Positions 6,788 to 13,346 of a stretch of 64,000 nt of DNA are shown piece by piece (position 1 is the first letter of the stretch; the number at the start of each line of letters is the position of its first letter). The stretch covers positions 1 through 64,000 of the forward strand of contig NZ_SIJB01000022.1 in assembly GCF_009910845.1 (NCBI RefSeq), given 5' to 3'. A program made the translations under genes and the position numbers. Under the pieces are notes generated by a model. The model was not told the origin of the DNA. It searched no databases and saw nothing but the letters and a program-made list of their open reading frames with translations. This stretch comes from Chengkuizengella marina (GTDB lineage Bacteria > Bacillota > Bacilli > Paenibacillales > KCTC-33759).

Positions 6788-7508
6788 TTGAATCACCATC
6801 CTTTTGTTTATTATGATCTGAGACATACACAACATTTGAATTTTTCTTTTTAATTTCATACTCTTTTTCTGCAGCTATAAAAGCTTCTAAAGTTAATATT
6901 CCTTTATCGTAGCTATTAGATAAAATCCCCCAAAAATATCTTAAATCTTTATTTTTTTCTTTTGTAATCTTAATAGCTCTATTGATTAGTTCAGGTTCCA
7001 TTTTGTCATCAAGATAAGAATTCACTTTTTCAATGGGTGTCGAGTTATAATCTATTGAGAATTGTGATTTCAAATTTTTAAACATACCCCCTACTCGTTC
7101 ATCCTTACTACTATTACTACTATTTTCAGTTTCGTTTTCGTTTAAGTTTAATAATGTAGAACGTTTGTCGGCATGATTGTCGGTACAACTATTGGAACGT
7201 TTGTCGGCATGATTGTCGGAAATAATTGCGGTCAACGAATTTATTTTATAAATAGGGGCTTTATTACCTTTTCGACTTTGAAAGTCAATGTATCCTTTTT
7301 GTTTTAGCTCATTTCTTGCTTTTGATATGGTTCTTTCACTTAACTTTGACTTAACACTTAACACCGATGCAGCCACCGTAAATGTTTCTGCCCATCCAGC
7401 CTTATTGTTTATATGCATCAATGCGTGCCATAAAGCAATTGCTGATGCTGACAAGTCATTTAGTTCGAGCTGATCATAGAAAGCATTAATTTCTTTTATG
7501 TAGTTCAA
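6717..7508 (-). CDS. DnaD-like phage replication initiator
   Basis: Residues 1-95 form a winged-helix domain (SASAIALWHALMHINNKAGW, then SERTISKARNELKQKGYIDF), typical of phage replication organisers. Residues ~150-225 form a DnaD-type domain (PIEKVNSYLDDKMEPELINRAI, with KDLRYFWGILSNSYDKGI). A repeat of nearly identical peptides (DNHADKRS) in the linker is the translation of the DNA iterons at 7159-7219. The initiator is expected to bind those repeats and melt the origin lying in its own gene, as in lambda O. The start is probably TTG at 7508 behind a GGGGATG stretch. Confidence 0.8.
   Translation of the reverse strand: MNYIKEINAFYDQLELNDLSASAIALWHALMHINNKAGWAETFTVAASVLSVKSKLSERTISKARNELKQKGYIDFQSRKGNKAPIYKINSLTAIISDNHADKRSNSCTDNHADKRSTLLNLNENETENSSNSSKDERVGGMFKNLKSQFSIDYNSTPIEKVNSYLDDKMEPELINRAIKITKEKNKDLRYFWGILSNSYDKGILTLEAFIAAEKEYEIKKKNSNVVYVSDHNKQKDGDSNDRRNSGDSASGVSDSVISKLMG
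7159..7219. repeat. Iteron pair, putative phage replication origin
   Basis: Two exact 25-bp copies lie at 7159-7183 and 7195-7219, with a 36-bp period. Each copy itself contains TTGTCGG twice, 12 bp apart. They sit in the linker part of the initiator gene, where lambdoid-type origins usually lie. No perfect AT-rich unwinding element can be singled out because the whole region is AT-rich. Confidence 0.55.
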
Positions 7509-7519
7509 ACCATCATCCC

Positions 7520-7678
7520 CTAAGCGGTTTTTTCGATTTTTCTAATCTTGTTAGAAAGTTTGTTCACTAATCTAAGTTCATCTGGTGTATCCCTTTCTAC
7601 AAACCAGTTATTAGGAATTAAATTAACTGTGATAACAGTTCTTTATGTTGCCTTTTTAATCGTTTTGGATGTTTCATT
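7520..7678 (-). pseudogene. Frameshifted small phage gene (DUF6906-like)
   Basis: From the ATG at 7678 the frame reads MKHPKRLKRQHKELLSQLI then stops. A shift of one base restores a frame reading NLIPNNWFVERDTPDELRLV to the TAG at 7520. Joined, the two match the layout of small DUF6906-type phage proteins (MKxxKR..., then NPxNWxV..DTPxEL.xV). AAAGGAAAG precedes the ATG. The break lies in TTAATTTAATT, a slippery-looking stretch, so either a sequencing error, a true mutation or programmed frameshifting is possible. Confidence 0.5.
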
Positions 7679-7807
7679 GTTTATTACTTTCCTTTTCAAT
7701 TCTTTAATATAGAAACTAATAATCCAGTTGATCAGATATTGTTTTTCTTCCATGACCTCGTAACTGTTAAATCCCTTATAAATTACTTGTCCATAAAACT
7801 CTCTCAT
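7643..7807 (-). CDS. Small phage protein, 54 aa
   Basis: ATG at 7807 behind AGAGGTGATTTT; the product starts MREFYGQVIYKGFNSYEVM and ends NETSKTIKKAT. It has one amphipathic helix (QYLINWIISFYIKEL). No family recognised. It overlaps the following DUF6906-like gene by 36 bases, typical of compact phage early operons. Confidence 0.5.
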   Translation of the reverse strand: MREFYGQVIYKGFNSYEVMEEKQYLINWIISFYIKELKRKVINNETSKTIKKAT

Positions 7808-7817
7808 AAAATCACCT

Positions 7818-7982
7818 CTATGAAACTTTCAAACTATTAATTTTATGTTTAGCCCAATTAATTCGATCAGAATAATAATGAGCTGCACTAGTATCTCCAA
7901 ATAATTCTGCTTCTTTTTTTAATTTTTCTGCTCTTGTCATTTCAATTTCCCATAGTTCTATTTGGATCATGTCATGGTTCAT
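7818..7982 (-). CDS. Small phage protein, 54 aa
   Basis: ATG at 7982 preceded by AGGAGGAAAGTAAAAT, an excellent site. The product starts MNHDMIQIELWEIEMTRAEK, is helical, and contains SAAHYYSDRINWAKHKI. Function unknown. Spacing to the next gene is ten bases. Confidence 0.5.
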   Translation of the reverse strand: MNHDMIQIELWEIEMTRAEKLKKEAELFGDTSAAHYYSDRINWAKHKINSLKVS

Positions 7983-8040
7983 ATTTTACTTTCCTCCTAA
8001 ATTTGTTATAATTAACATATATTTTTTATTATTTGTTGGG

Positions 8041-8166
8041 TTAAAGCGTGACTGTTGCAAGCAGTTGCGCTTTTCTTATTCTTACTAAGTTATTCAAAGC
8101 AATTAATCTAGCGTTCTTTTTAGTCGAGTTATTCAAAATATAATGCCAAGCTTCATACTGATACAT
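8041..8166 (-). CDS. Small phage protein, 41 aa
   Basis: ATG at 8166 behind GAAAGGAGAGTGC. The product starts MYQYEAWHYILNNSTKKNAR, is basic, and ends LLATVTL. No homologue recognised. It lies between the HTH gene at 8187-8669 and the 54-residue gene at 7818. Confidence 0.4.
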   Translation of the reverse strand: MYQYEAWHYILNNSTKKNARLIALNNLVRIRKAQLLATVTL

Positions 8167-8186
8167 TTATGCACTCTCCTTTCTTT

Positions 8187-8669
8187 TTATCGCTCTCCAT
8201 TCCTAATCAATTCTTTTCTTCTTTTACTTACCTCTACAAGATCAATTCCAAATTCCTCTGCGTATGAACCCTTCACTACGTGGATCACTTCTTCAACGTC
8301 CTCAATCTCCATCAATAAATCTGTAACAAGTTCCTTTTTTTTCAGAGGGTTCATTCTAGTCAACGTTAACGCCTCCAATTTTGTGTAAAGTTCTTTCATT
8401 TCAATCAGGAGCCTTTCTTTTAAAGCACTTGGATGTAAATCAACATCCTCGCCAAATGTATCAAATAAACTTGAAATATAACCTCCTGTACGCTGATTGG
8501 CTATTTCAATAGCCATTTTGAATGACATTCTTGCAATGATTGGTTCACGATCCTCTGGAAGCTTTCTTTTCTCTGTATCAATCATTGCTACAGCACTTCG
8601 TGACATATTAAGTCTGACAGCCACTTCTTTTTGAGGCATATTTAACCTCTTAGATAAACTCATTGCCAT
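8187..8669 (-). CDS. HTH-domain phage regulator, 160 aa
   Basis: The first 45 residues form a Cro/C1-like HTH (RLNMPQKEVAVRLNMSRSAVAMIDTEKR). The rest is helical and Leu/Glu rich, probably for dimerisation. ATG at 8669 follows GGAGATTTGATTTT. It is the first sizeable gene in the rightmost part of the early operon and may control it. A 7-bp inverted repeat of GTGACTT lies just upstream. Confidence 0.6.
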   Translation of the reverse strand: MAMSLSKRLNMPQKEVAVRLNMSRSAVAMIDTEKRKLPEDREPIIARMSFKMAIEIANQRTGGYISSLFDTFGEDVDLHPSALKERLLIEMKELYTKLEALTLTRMNPLKKKELVTDLLMEIEDVEEVIHVVKGSYAEEFGIDLVEVSKRRKELIRNGER

Positions 8670-8717
8670 AAAATCAAATCTCCTTTCGTGACTTTCTTAA
8701 AATTCATTATTAGATAT

Positions 8718-8743
8718 GTGACTTTAAACCTCTTTTAAGTCAC
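8718..8743. promoter_or_regulatory. Candidate operator, GTGACTT inverted repeat
   Basis: GTGACTT at 8718-8724 and AAGTCAC at 8737-8743 form an inverted repeat with a 12-bp centre. A third GTGACTT lies at about 8689. They are 20-75 bases upstream of the HTH gene at 8187-8669, so autoregulation is plausible. Confidence 0.35.
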
Positions 8744-8804
8744 TGAAATTAGAGGTATTATTTAGTTAGTCCATTCCCACCCACTATTGTTAGTGGCCTT
8801 CTTT

Positions 8805-8969
8805 TTATAGGGTATGTGAGGTATTATTTATATTTAGCTTTTTGTTACTGTTCTGCTGCTTGTACATTTTTTCTTTCTTCTTTTGTAAATAGTTAGGAAC
8901 AATATGTTTGTTCCATGCTGCTGCAAAAAGTTCAATTGGTGGCTGGGGTAAGTGATTTTTTTTAGACAT
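8805..8969 (-). CDS. Small phage protein, 54 aa
   Basis: ATG at 8969 preceded by ATAGGAGGTAAAACA. The product starts MSKKNHLPQPPIELFAAAWN and is very rich in Lys, Asn and Gln. The position just behind the cro-like gene is usual for short early genes. Function unknown. Confidence 0.45.
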   Translation of the reverse strand: MSKKNHLPQPPIELFAAAWNKHIVPNYLQKKKEKMYKQQNSNKKLNINNTSHTL

Positions 8970-8981
8970 TTGTTTTACCTC

Positions 8982-9206
8982 CTATGCTGATTTATTCTTA
9001 TTATCTAAGAAATTTTCTTTATAAAAATATCTAGGAGAAACCTCAAGTGCTTTACATATTAATTCATAACTATCAATATCAATTTTCTGTTTATTCAGCA
9101 TTATTCTAGATATTTTTTTTAAATTGATACCTGATAAATTTGCAACAGATGTATACGTAAGACCCTCTGATTTTATAAATTTACGAATGCGTTCGTTCAT
9201 ATTCAT
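8982..9206 (-). CDS. Cro-like repressor
   Basis: A 74-residue XRE-type HTH protein: IRKFIKSEGLTYTSVANLSG, then LKKISRIMLNKQKIDID. It is transcribed away from the cI-like gene, from the promoter within the shared operator region. ATG at 9206 follows GAGGTGAG; the open frame starts at 9233 but lacks a site. It is expected to promote lytic growth by blocking the cI promoter and to lead the early operon. Confidence 0.7.
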   Translation of the reverse strand: MNMNERIRKFIKSEGLTYTSVANLSGINLKKISRIMLNKQKIDIDSYELICKALEVSPRYFYKENFLDNKNKSA

Positions 9207-9222
9207 TTTTCTCACCTCATTT

Positions 9223-9342
9223 CTTAGAAACAAAGAATTTATATCATTATAATAATTCTTTGTTTCTAAGAAGTCAAGGTTTTTTATACTTTTTCTGATT
9301 ATTTAAGAATATTTTCTTAAATAATAGGAATAATGCTATAAT
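9223..9342. promoter_or_regulatory. cI/cro switch: divergent promoters and two operator palindromes
   Basis: A perfect 16-bp inverted repeat occurs at 9223-9238 and 9255-9270 (arm CTTAGAAACAAAGAAT). A second palindrome, ATTTAAGAA/TTCTTAAAT, spans 9301-9322. The minus-strand early promoter has -35 TTGACT (9277-9272), a 17-bp spacer filled by one repeat arm, and -10 TATTAT (9254-9249). The plus-strand repressor promoter has -10 TATAAT (9337-9342), with its -35 region (9314-9319) inside the second palindrome. Which protein binds which site is inferred. Confidence 0.65.
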
Positions 9343-9368
9343 AAAATAACTAAAGGAGGATTTAAAAC

Positions 9369-9974
9369 ATGTCAATTGTTTCTAGGAGATTAAAGGAAGC
9401 TAGAGAAAGGAAAAACTTAAGGCAAATTCAAGTCAGAGAAAAGACCGGTATAAACAACAAAACTCTTAGTGGCTATGAACAAGGTGTTAGTGAACCTGAT
9501 CTAGATACTCTAAATGTTCTTGCAAATTTATATGAAGTGTCTATGGATTGGTTAATGGGAAGAATTGATGAAAAATCTGAATCACTTCTTCCAAAACCTG
9601 AATTATTAACAGAAGAGTTCATTAATGAAGAAAGAAAAATAAATGAAATATTTAAAATTATATTTGAAAAATACCTTAAAATTATAGATATAAATTCTTT
9701 AAATAAATTTGGTGAAAAGCGCTATAATATACAAAATGGGGATTTTCATCCTATGACTAAAGAGAATCTCAGAAATATGCTTTCGGAATTATCAATTGAT
9801 GAAAAAATAGAATTTATGATTGCTTCGGCGACTACAGCAGCAATTGATAACAATTCATTAGTTGTTGATGGCGAGAAGACTAACTTAACTAACGATGAAG
9901 CACAACGGATACAGGAAGAACTAGAAATGTACCGACTACTAAAACAGAAAAGGCAGGAAAATAAAGACAAGTAA
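9369..9974 (+). CDS. cI-like phage repressor (XRE family)
   Basis: A 201-residue protein. The N-terminal HTH (LKEARERKNLRQIQVREKTG, then GYEQGVSEPDLDTL) is a classic Cro/C1 domain. The C-terminal part is helical and shows no S24 peptidase Ser/Lys motif, so RecA-driven self-cleavage is not evident. ATG at 9369 behind AAAGGAGGA. It is the only sizeable plus-strand gene of the prophage arm and lies opposite the early operon, so it should maintain lysogeny. Confidence 0.75.
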   Translation: MSIVSRRLKEARERKNLRQIQVREKTGINNKTLSGYEQGVSEPDLDTLNVLANLYEVSMDWLMGRIDEKSESLLPKPELLTEEFINEERKINEIFKIIFEKYLKIIDINSLNKFGEKRYNIQNGDFHPMTKENLRNMLSELSIDEKIEFMIASATTAAIDNNSLVVDGEKTNLTNDEAQRIQEELEMYRLLKQKRQENKDK

Positions 9975-10002
9975 TATATCCCACTACTTGTCTTTGTTTT
10001 TT
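9963..10002. terminator. Terminator after the cI-like gene
   Basis: AAAGACAAGTA (9963-9973) pairs with TACTTGTCTTT (9985-9995) and is followed by GTTTTTT. It overlaps the end of the repressor gene and also the end of the small convergent gene at 9984. Confidence 0.7.
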
Positions 10003-10148
10003 AAACAAATGTCTTCCCATAATCTCCATAGTACTTCATGGCTCCTTTCTTTGATTACCTCTAATGTTTTTTTATTAACCCCTTCTAAATCATCCATACT
10101 TACTAATTCATCATTTTTTACTACATAATTGTCTATGTTTCTTCCCAT
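9984..10148 (-). CDS. Small convergent protein, 54 aa, possibly SOS-linked
   Basis: ATG at 10148 preceded by AGAGGTGGTAATATTT; stop at 9984. The product starts MGRNIDNYVVKNDELVSMDD and ends in a charged helix with two Trp. Its end faces the end of the cI-like gene. A LexA-type box lies 151 bases upstream (10299-10310). As the repressor has no self-cleavage motif, a small SOS-induced antirepressor is an attractive but unproven role. No family recognised. Confidence 0.5.
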   Translation of the reverse strand: MGRNIDNYVVKNDELVSMDDLEGVNKKTLEVIKERSHEVLWRLWEDICLKNKDK

Positions 10149-10298
10149 AAATATTACCACCTCTTATTCTGTTTAACTCTGGAGAATATAATTTCCAAAA
10201 ATAAACCATTTTATGGGTGAAATGCGTAGAGATAGAAGGCACTATTAATCAGTTTATTATTACTACTCTGAAGTAAAACAAACTTACAAACATAATAA

Positions 10299-10310
10299 GA
10301 ACATATGTTC
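10299..10310. promoter_or_regulatory. LexA (SOS) box
   Basis: GAACATATGTTC is a perfect palindrome fitting the Gram-positive LexA core GAAC-N4-GTTC, extended to 14 bp by A and T. It lies in the gap between the 54-residue gene (minus strand) and the quorum-sensing unit. No second box is seen nearby. Confidence 0.55.
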
Positions 10311-10549
10311 TATTTTTATATTATAGTGTAATTTAATTAATTTGTGTAGTAAAAATATGTATATAATTAATTGTTGGTTGTAAGGTACTTAATTGTTTCA
10401 ATCAGAAGAGTAGATATTTAAACATAATTTCCAATACCCCTTTTTTAAAGTTTTACATTGAATAATGTATTAATATCTACTATTCTACTACGAGTTGCAA
10501 AATATCGAAGAAATAAATTTAAATTGCAATATATTCCTTTTTATACAAC

Positions 10550-10574
10550 AAAAATCCACCCTTTTTTACAAGGG
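10550..10574 (-). terminator. Weak terminator after the receptor/propeptide unit
   Basis: On the minus strand CCCTTGTAAAAAAGGG forms a short 5-bp stem followed by TGGATTTTTG, 34 bases past the propeptide stop codon. Confidence 0.4.
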
Positions 10575-10607
10575 CAGATCTTTGTATTTTACATATAGTT
10601 TATGTTT

Positions 10608-10799
10608 CTACCAACCTGTGTCGCCACTTTCTGATAATAGTATGGGTGTTTTAGACTTTTCAAAGGTTGAATCAAAATTTTCAAATATCGGATTTGATGA
10701 AGAAAAGTCCTCCTCTGGGACAGCCACATGTATACTTACCATTGCGAATAGTGTAATGGTGATTAAGACTTTGAATGTTACTGTTTTTACTCTATTCAT
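10608..10799 (-). CDS. Phr-like signal propeptide, 63 aa, ending SGDTGW
   Basis: The product begins MNRVKTVTFKVLITITLFAM, an export-type N-terminus with a hydrophobic segment to about residue 27. A Ser/Phe/Glu-rich spacer follows, and it ends PILLSESGDTGW. ATG at 10799 lies two bases past the receptor stop, and AGGAGATTAATT before it is inside the receptor gene end, so the two are co-transcribed. Receptor plus short secreted propeptide immediately downstream is the standard RRNPP layout (PlcR-PapR, NprR-NprX, Rap-Phr, AimR-AimP). The mature peptide is probably the C-terminal 5-10 residues. The tail is identical to that of the orphan propeptide at 1211-1318. Confidence 0.8.
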   Translation of the reverse strand: MNRVKTVTFKVLITITLFAMVSIHVAVPEEDFSSSNPIFENFDSTFEKSKTPILLSESGDTGW

Positions 10800-10801
10800 A
10801 A

Positions 10802-12067
10802 TTAATCTCCTTTCCTAACTTTTTCATCAAAATAAACTTCTATTTGCTCAATAAGTGAAGAATCAATCTCTTCTTTATTGAGATTATGCATAGTTTGTCG
10901 TAAGCATTCGCTTTCTTTAACAACAAGATCAACTTTAGCATATCGTTTTGCTGCCTCCAAGTAACAGCCTATACCTTCCTCTATTTTTTTTAATAAGATA
11001 TAATAGTCACCTTTGAGTTTGAAATAGAGAGCGAGCTGAGAATGTTTAAATGGTGTTAGGCTAGGAATAGATAATAATTTTTCTTCTAATTGGAAAAGCT
11101 CTTGCAGTTCTGATAGTTTTTTCGTTTGCAAGTTTAGTGTGATTAAATGATTTACAACATGTAGTAAAGCGTCATCCAAACAATATGGCAGGCTCTCTCG
11201 CAGTTCTGAAATGGCTAATTGATGATTTCCATTTGCTGAAAGTAACATTGTTTCTGTTATTTTGGCATTGTCTTTCACTTCTGGAAGCGAAAATTCCTTA
11301 TATTGAGCCAAATAATCTTTTGTTTGTTCATAATAACCTAAGTAGTAATAGCCATTACATACTGTATAAATGGAGTCTGCTTTCATTTTAGTATCATATA
11401 TTTTGGCATCCAATGCCTTTTCACCCAACTCTACACTATCTTTGAACAAACACAAGTTGTAAGCATGAGTCGCTAATTTATAGTACATTATACCCTTCTC
11501 TTCACTTGTAAGGAACTCTTCAAATTCTAGAATACCTTTTCCAGATTCATAAGTCGAGCGAAGTTTTGTAAAGTCATCCCGTTTGATTAAGTAAGTCTGT
11601 AATAAACTTTTGGCGAAATATGGCATAATTCCATAAGCCCGAGAGTAGTTTACAATCAATTGATATAGAGCTAGTTTAGTTGAGGGTTCCTCTATACTTG
11701 CTATTCTAGAATAAAGTTTCTCAACTAAATGTACGCTATCCTCTGTAGGAGATTGAAGAATTTTCTTTGCTATTTTTTTTAACAATTGAATGTTTTCAGA
11801 ATGATTAAAGTCATTTAAAATAGTAAATAAAACCTCAGATCTTTCTTCAACCTCTATGTATGGTTCCATCAACTCTTCTTTAGGAATTTCTAGTGTAGAA
11901 CCTATTTTTAAAATAGCTTCCAAAGTTGGTCTCTTAATTTGTCCCGATTCAATCCTAGATATATTTGACTTATCTACATTAGTTAATTGATCTAATTTTT
12001 CTAAAGTTATCCTTTTATTATTTCGATGATATCGGATTAACTCCCCCAAAGATGATAATTTTTTCAA
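10802..12067 (-). CDS. RRNPP-type peptide-responsive regulator (HTH + TPR)
   Basis: This 421-residue protein starts with an XRE HTH (LGELIRYHRNNKRITLEKLD, then DKSNISRIESGQIKRP; residues 5-62). About 330 residues of helical TPR-like repeats follow (such as YYKLATHAYNLCLFKDSVEL and YTVCNGYYYLGYYEQTKDYL). The size and layout fit RRNPP receptors that bind imported peptides in the TPR groove and change DNA binding. The partner propeptide gene follows after two bases. A 26-bp near-palindrome at 12104-12129, about 40 bases before the ATG, is a likely binding site. The location at the lysogeny end of a prophage recalls arbitrium, but AimR proteins and this one differ in their HTH and I do not assign it to that family. 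Confidence 0.85.
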   Translation of the reverse strand: MKKLSSLGELIRYHRNNKRITLEKLDQLTNVDKSNISRIESGQIKRPTLEAILKIGSTLEIPKEELMEPYIEVEERSEVLFTILNDFNHSENIQLLKKIAKKILQSPTEDSVHLVEKLYSRIASIEEPSTKLALYQLIVNYSRAYGIMPYFAKSLLQTYLIKRDDFTKLRSTYESGKGILEFEEFLTSEEKGIMYYKLATHAYNLCLFKDSVELGEKALDAKIYDTKMKADSIYTVCNGYYYLGYYEQTKDYLAQYKEFSLPEVKDNAKITETMLLSANGNHQLAISELRESLPYCLDDALLHVVNHLITLNLQTKKLSELQELFQLEEKLLSIPSLTPFKHSQLALYFKLKGDYYILLKKIEEGIGCYLEAAKRYAKVDLVVKESECLRQTMHNLNKEEIDSSLIEQIEVYFDEKVRKGD

Positions 12068-12103
12068 TTTTTATCCGCCTCTCCGTCTACTTTAAACCAG
12101 AAC

Positions 12104-12129
12104 AAGGAAGGTGAACATTCACCAACCTT
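12104..12129. promoter_or_regulatory. Palindrome, candidate receptor operator
   Basis: The core GGTGAA-CA-TTCACC (12110-12123) extends to AAGG and CCTT on both sides, giving 26 bp with two mismatched pairs. It lies 37-62 bases upstream of the receptor start, in the expected 5' leader or promoter. Confidence 0.5.
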
Positions 12130-12458
12130 TATTTAACAAAAGAAAGTCTGACATTTTGATATATTATAAATAATCAATAAATACAGAATTTAAGTTTTGG
12201 TGAGTATGCGTTGCCGTTTTTTTGTTTTGTTTTTTAAATTATATAAAACGAACAAATTGCGGTATATTATATTTTTGTAGTAATATTCTTCCTGTTAAGT
12301 TAACATAACTATCTCTCCCATACAATTGGGAAACATATTGTAAAATACGACTATTATTTAAATAAAGTTTCTTTCATTGGGCAACTTTTGGAAAATATTA
12401 CATTTAGACTACCTACAAAATGGTTAGGGAAATTTTAAAGAATTCTATCAGTTAAGAA

Positions 12459-12498
12459 AATAACAATTGACTTATTAGAAATCAATTGTTATTTTTTC
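12459..12498 (+). terminator. Hairpin terminator
   Basis: AATAACAATTGA (12459-12470) pairs perfectly with TCAATTGTTATT (12482-12493) and is followed by TTTT. On the plus strand it would end a transcript from the receptor upstream region, where no protein gene is seen, so a short RNA is possible. Overlapping structure could also act on the minus strand. Confidence 0.5.
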
Positions 12499-12599
12499 GT
12501 ATAATAGTATATAATATGAATATAATAATAAAACCGCAGGTACAGGTATACCTACGGTTATACAACTAGATCGTCAGAATAGCGGTCTACTTAGTGAAA

Positions 12600-12638
12600 G
12601 TAATCCACTTCCTAACTTCGGTGGTCAGGGTGGATTAC
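12600..12638 (+). terminator. Hairpin at the toxin 3' end, likely end of antisense antitoxin RNA
   Basis: GTAATCCAC (12600-12608) and GTGGATTAC (12630-12638) form a perfect 9-bp stem followed by TTTTTTA on the plus strand. It overlaps the toxin stop codon, as in TxpA/BsrG-type systems, where the antitoxin RNA overlaps the toxin mRNA 3' end. Confidence 0.55.
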
Positions 12639-12727
12639 TTTTTTATCTTATCGATTAAAGTAATCACGAGCATGATTAGCGAAATTGTAAGCATTGAGCT
12701 TGTAAAAAATATAGCTAATTCACTCAT
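12635..12727 (-). CDS. Holin-like toxin of a type I toxin-antitoxin system
   Basis: The 30-residue product starts MSELAIFFTSSMLTISLIML and ends TLIDKIKK: one transmembrane helix with a basic tail, as in the Hol_Tox family (TxpA/BsrG-like). The ribosome binding site AAAGGGGGTGG is unusually strong, also typical for these toxins. Translation is normally blocked by a convergent antisense RNA; the matching hairpin and terminator lie at the 3' end. These systems are common at prophage edges and act at the cell membrane. Confidence 0.7.
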   Translation of the reverse strand: MSELAIFFTSSMLTISLIMLVITLIDKIKK

Positions 12728-12921
12728 ACCGTCCACCCCCTTTCATAGGGGATTGACCGCCACCCTGCCGATCCATTCATGTTGTACATATAAAATTATA
12801 TCACTGATTACAAACATTACCAATCAAAAAATAAATGTTACTTTGTATCATGTATGGTGATCCTTTTAAGGAGCAAAGATATGATTTTGATTAATGATTA
12901 GTTAGTTCTCTTGAACAAATG

Positions 12922-12980
12922 GAACAGTTCCAACTAATGAATGTTTGACACATTCACCTAGGGACTGTTCTCTTTATTTT
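12922..12980 (+). terminator. Hairpin terminator, transcript unknown
   Basis: GAACAGT (12922-12928) pairs with ACTGTTC (12964-12970). An inner TGAATGT/ACATTCA stem extends it, and TCTTTATTTT follows. No plus-strand gene precedes it. Confidence 0.45.
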
Positions 12981-13306
12981 AATAACGTAGAAACCTCACT
13001 ACATCAAATCATAGTGAGGTTTCCATTTAGGCATAAAAATGAGCGCATGTTTTTGATAATTACCTCTTATTACTAAGAGTTGATATATCATATGTTCAAA
13101 GACTTCATTTTGTATAGCCAAGTACCCGTAGACAATTACACATTTTTAAAAGTTTTTCACTAGAAGTGCAACTCTCTATTAGCACTTATTAATACCAATC
13201 TCCTAATAATGAACGTATCTATAGTATGTATTTAATGATAAAAGACAAGTTACAATTCAATAAAAATGTCACTTATCCCAAATTGTTAGCGTATTTTATT
13301 AAATTA

Positions 13307-13339
13307 AATTTCAATGGAGAAAGATTCTCCATTGAAATT
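13307..13339 (-). terminator. Terminator of the YjcZ-like gene
   Basis: A perfect 15-bp stem (AATTTCAATGGAGAA and its complement) with a three-base loop, eight bases past the stop codon of the small gene at 13347. AT-rich TTTAATTTAAT follows on the minus strand. Confidence 0.7.
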
Positions 13340-13346
13340 AAGAATA

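Larger units (their letters stand above)
10149..10607. other. Intergenic stretch between the switch and the quorum-sensing unit
   Basis: About 460 bases without a supported gene. It contains the LexA-type box and a weak terminator after the propeptide gene. The rest is AT-rich (TATTATAG, TGTATATAATTAATT) and could hold promoters on either strand. A non-coding RNA is possible, but no clear structure is seen. Confidence 0.4.
12068..12634. other. Intergenic stretch upstream of the receptor gene
   Basis: It holds the receptor promoter region, with the palindrome at 12104-12129 and a TATAAT-like element near 12165 on the minus strand. A hairpin terminator lies at 12459-12498, and the antitoxin-RNA region of the downstream toxin occupies 12530-12640. 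No open frame with a ribosome binding site was found. Confidence 0.5.
12728..13346. other. Gene-poor stretch with three hairpins
   Basis: No supported gene. A plus-strand terminator-like hairpin lies at 12922-12970 (GAACAGT/ACTGTTC) with a T-rich tail. A perfect 12-bp stem GAAACCTCACTA lies at 12990-13023, and a 15-bp stem terminator for the YjcZ-like gene at 13307-13339. A six-codon frame after AAGGAG at 12870-12888 is too short to call. Confidence 0.4.

Noticed and set aside
10802-12067. Call of the receptor as AimR of the arbitrium system
   Set aside because: AimR proteins are slightly shorter, have a divergent HTH, and AimP signals are short peptides of a different kind (for example GMPRGA); only the general RRNPP layout is shared.
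1-12727. Search for CRISPR arrays
   Set aside because: No regularly spaced repeats with unique spacers; the only short tandem repeats are the iterons, the TTGGCAG triplet and peptide-coding repeats.
12594-12860. Plus-strand 88-aa frame over the toxin region
   Set aside because: It runs antisense through the Hol_Tox gene and its hairpin and has no ribosome binding site; the 30-aa toxin explains the region.
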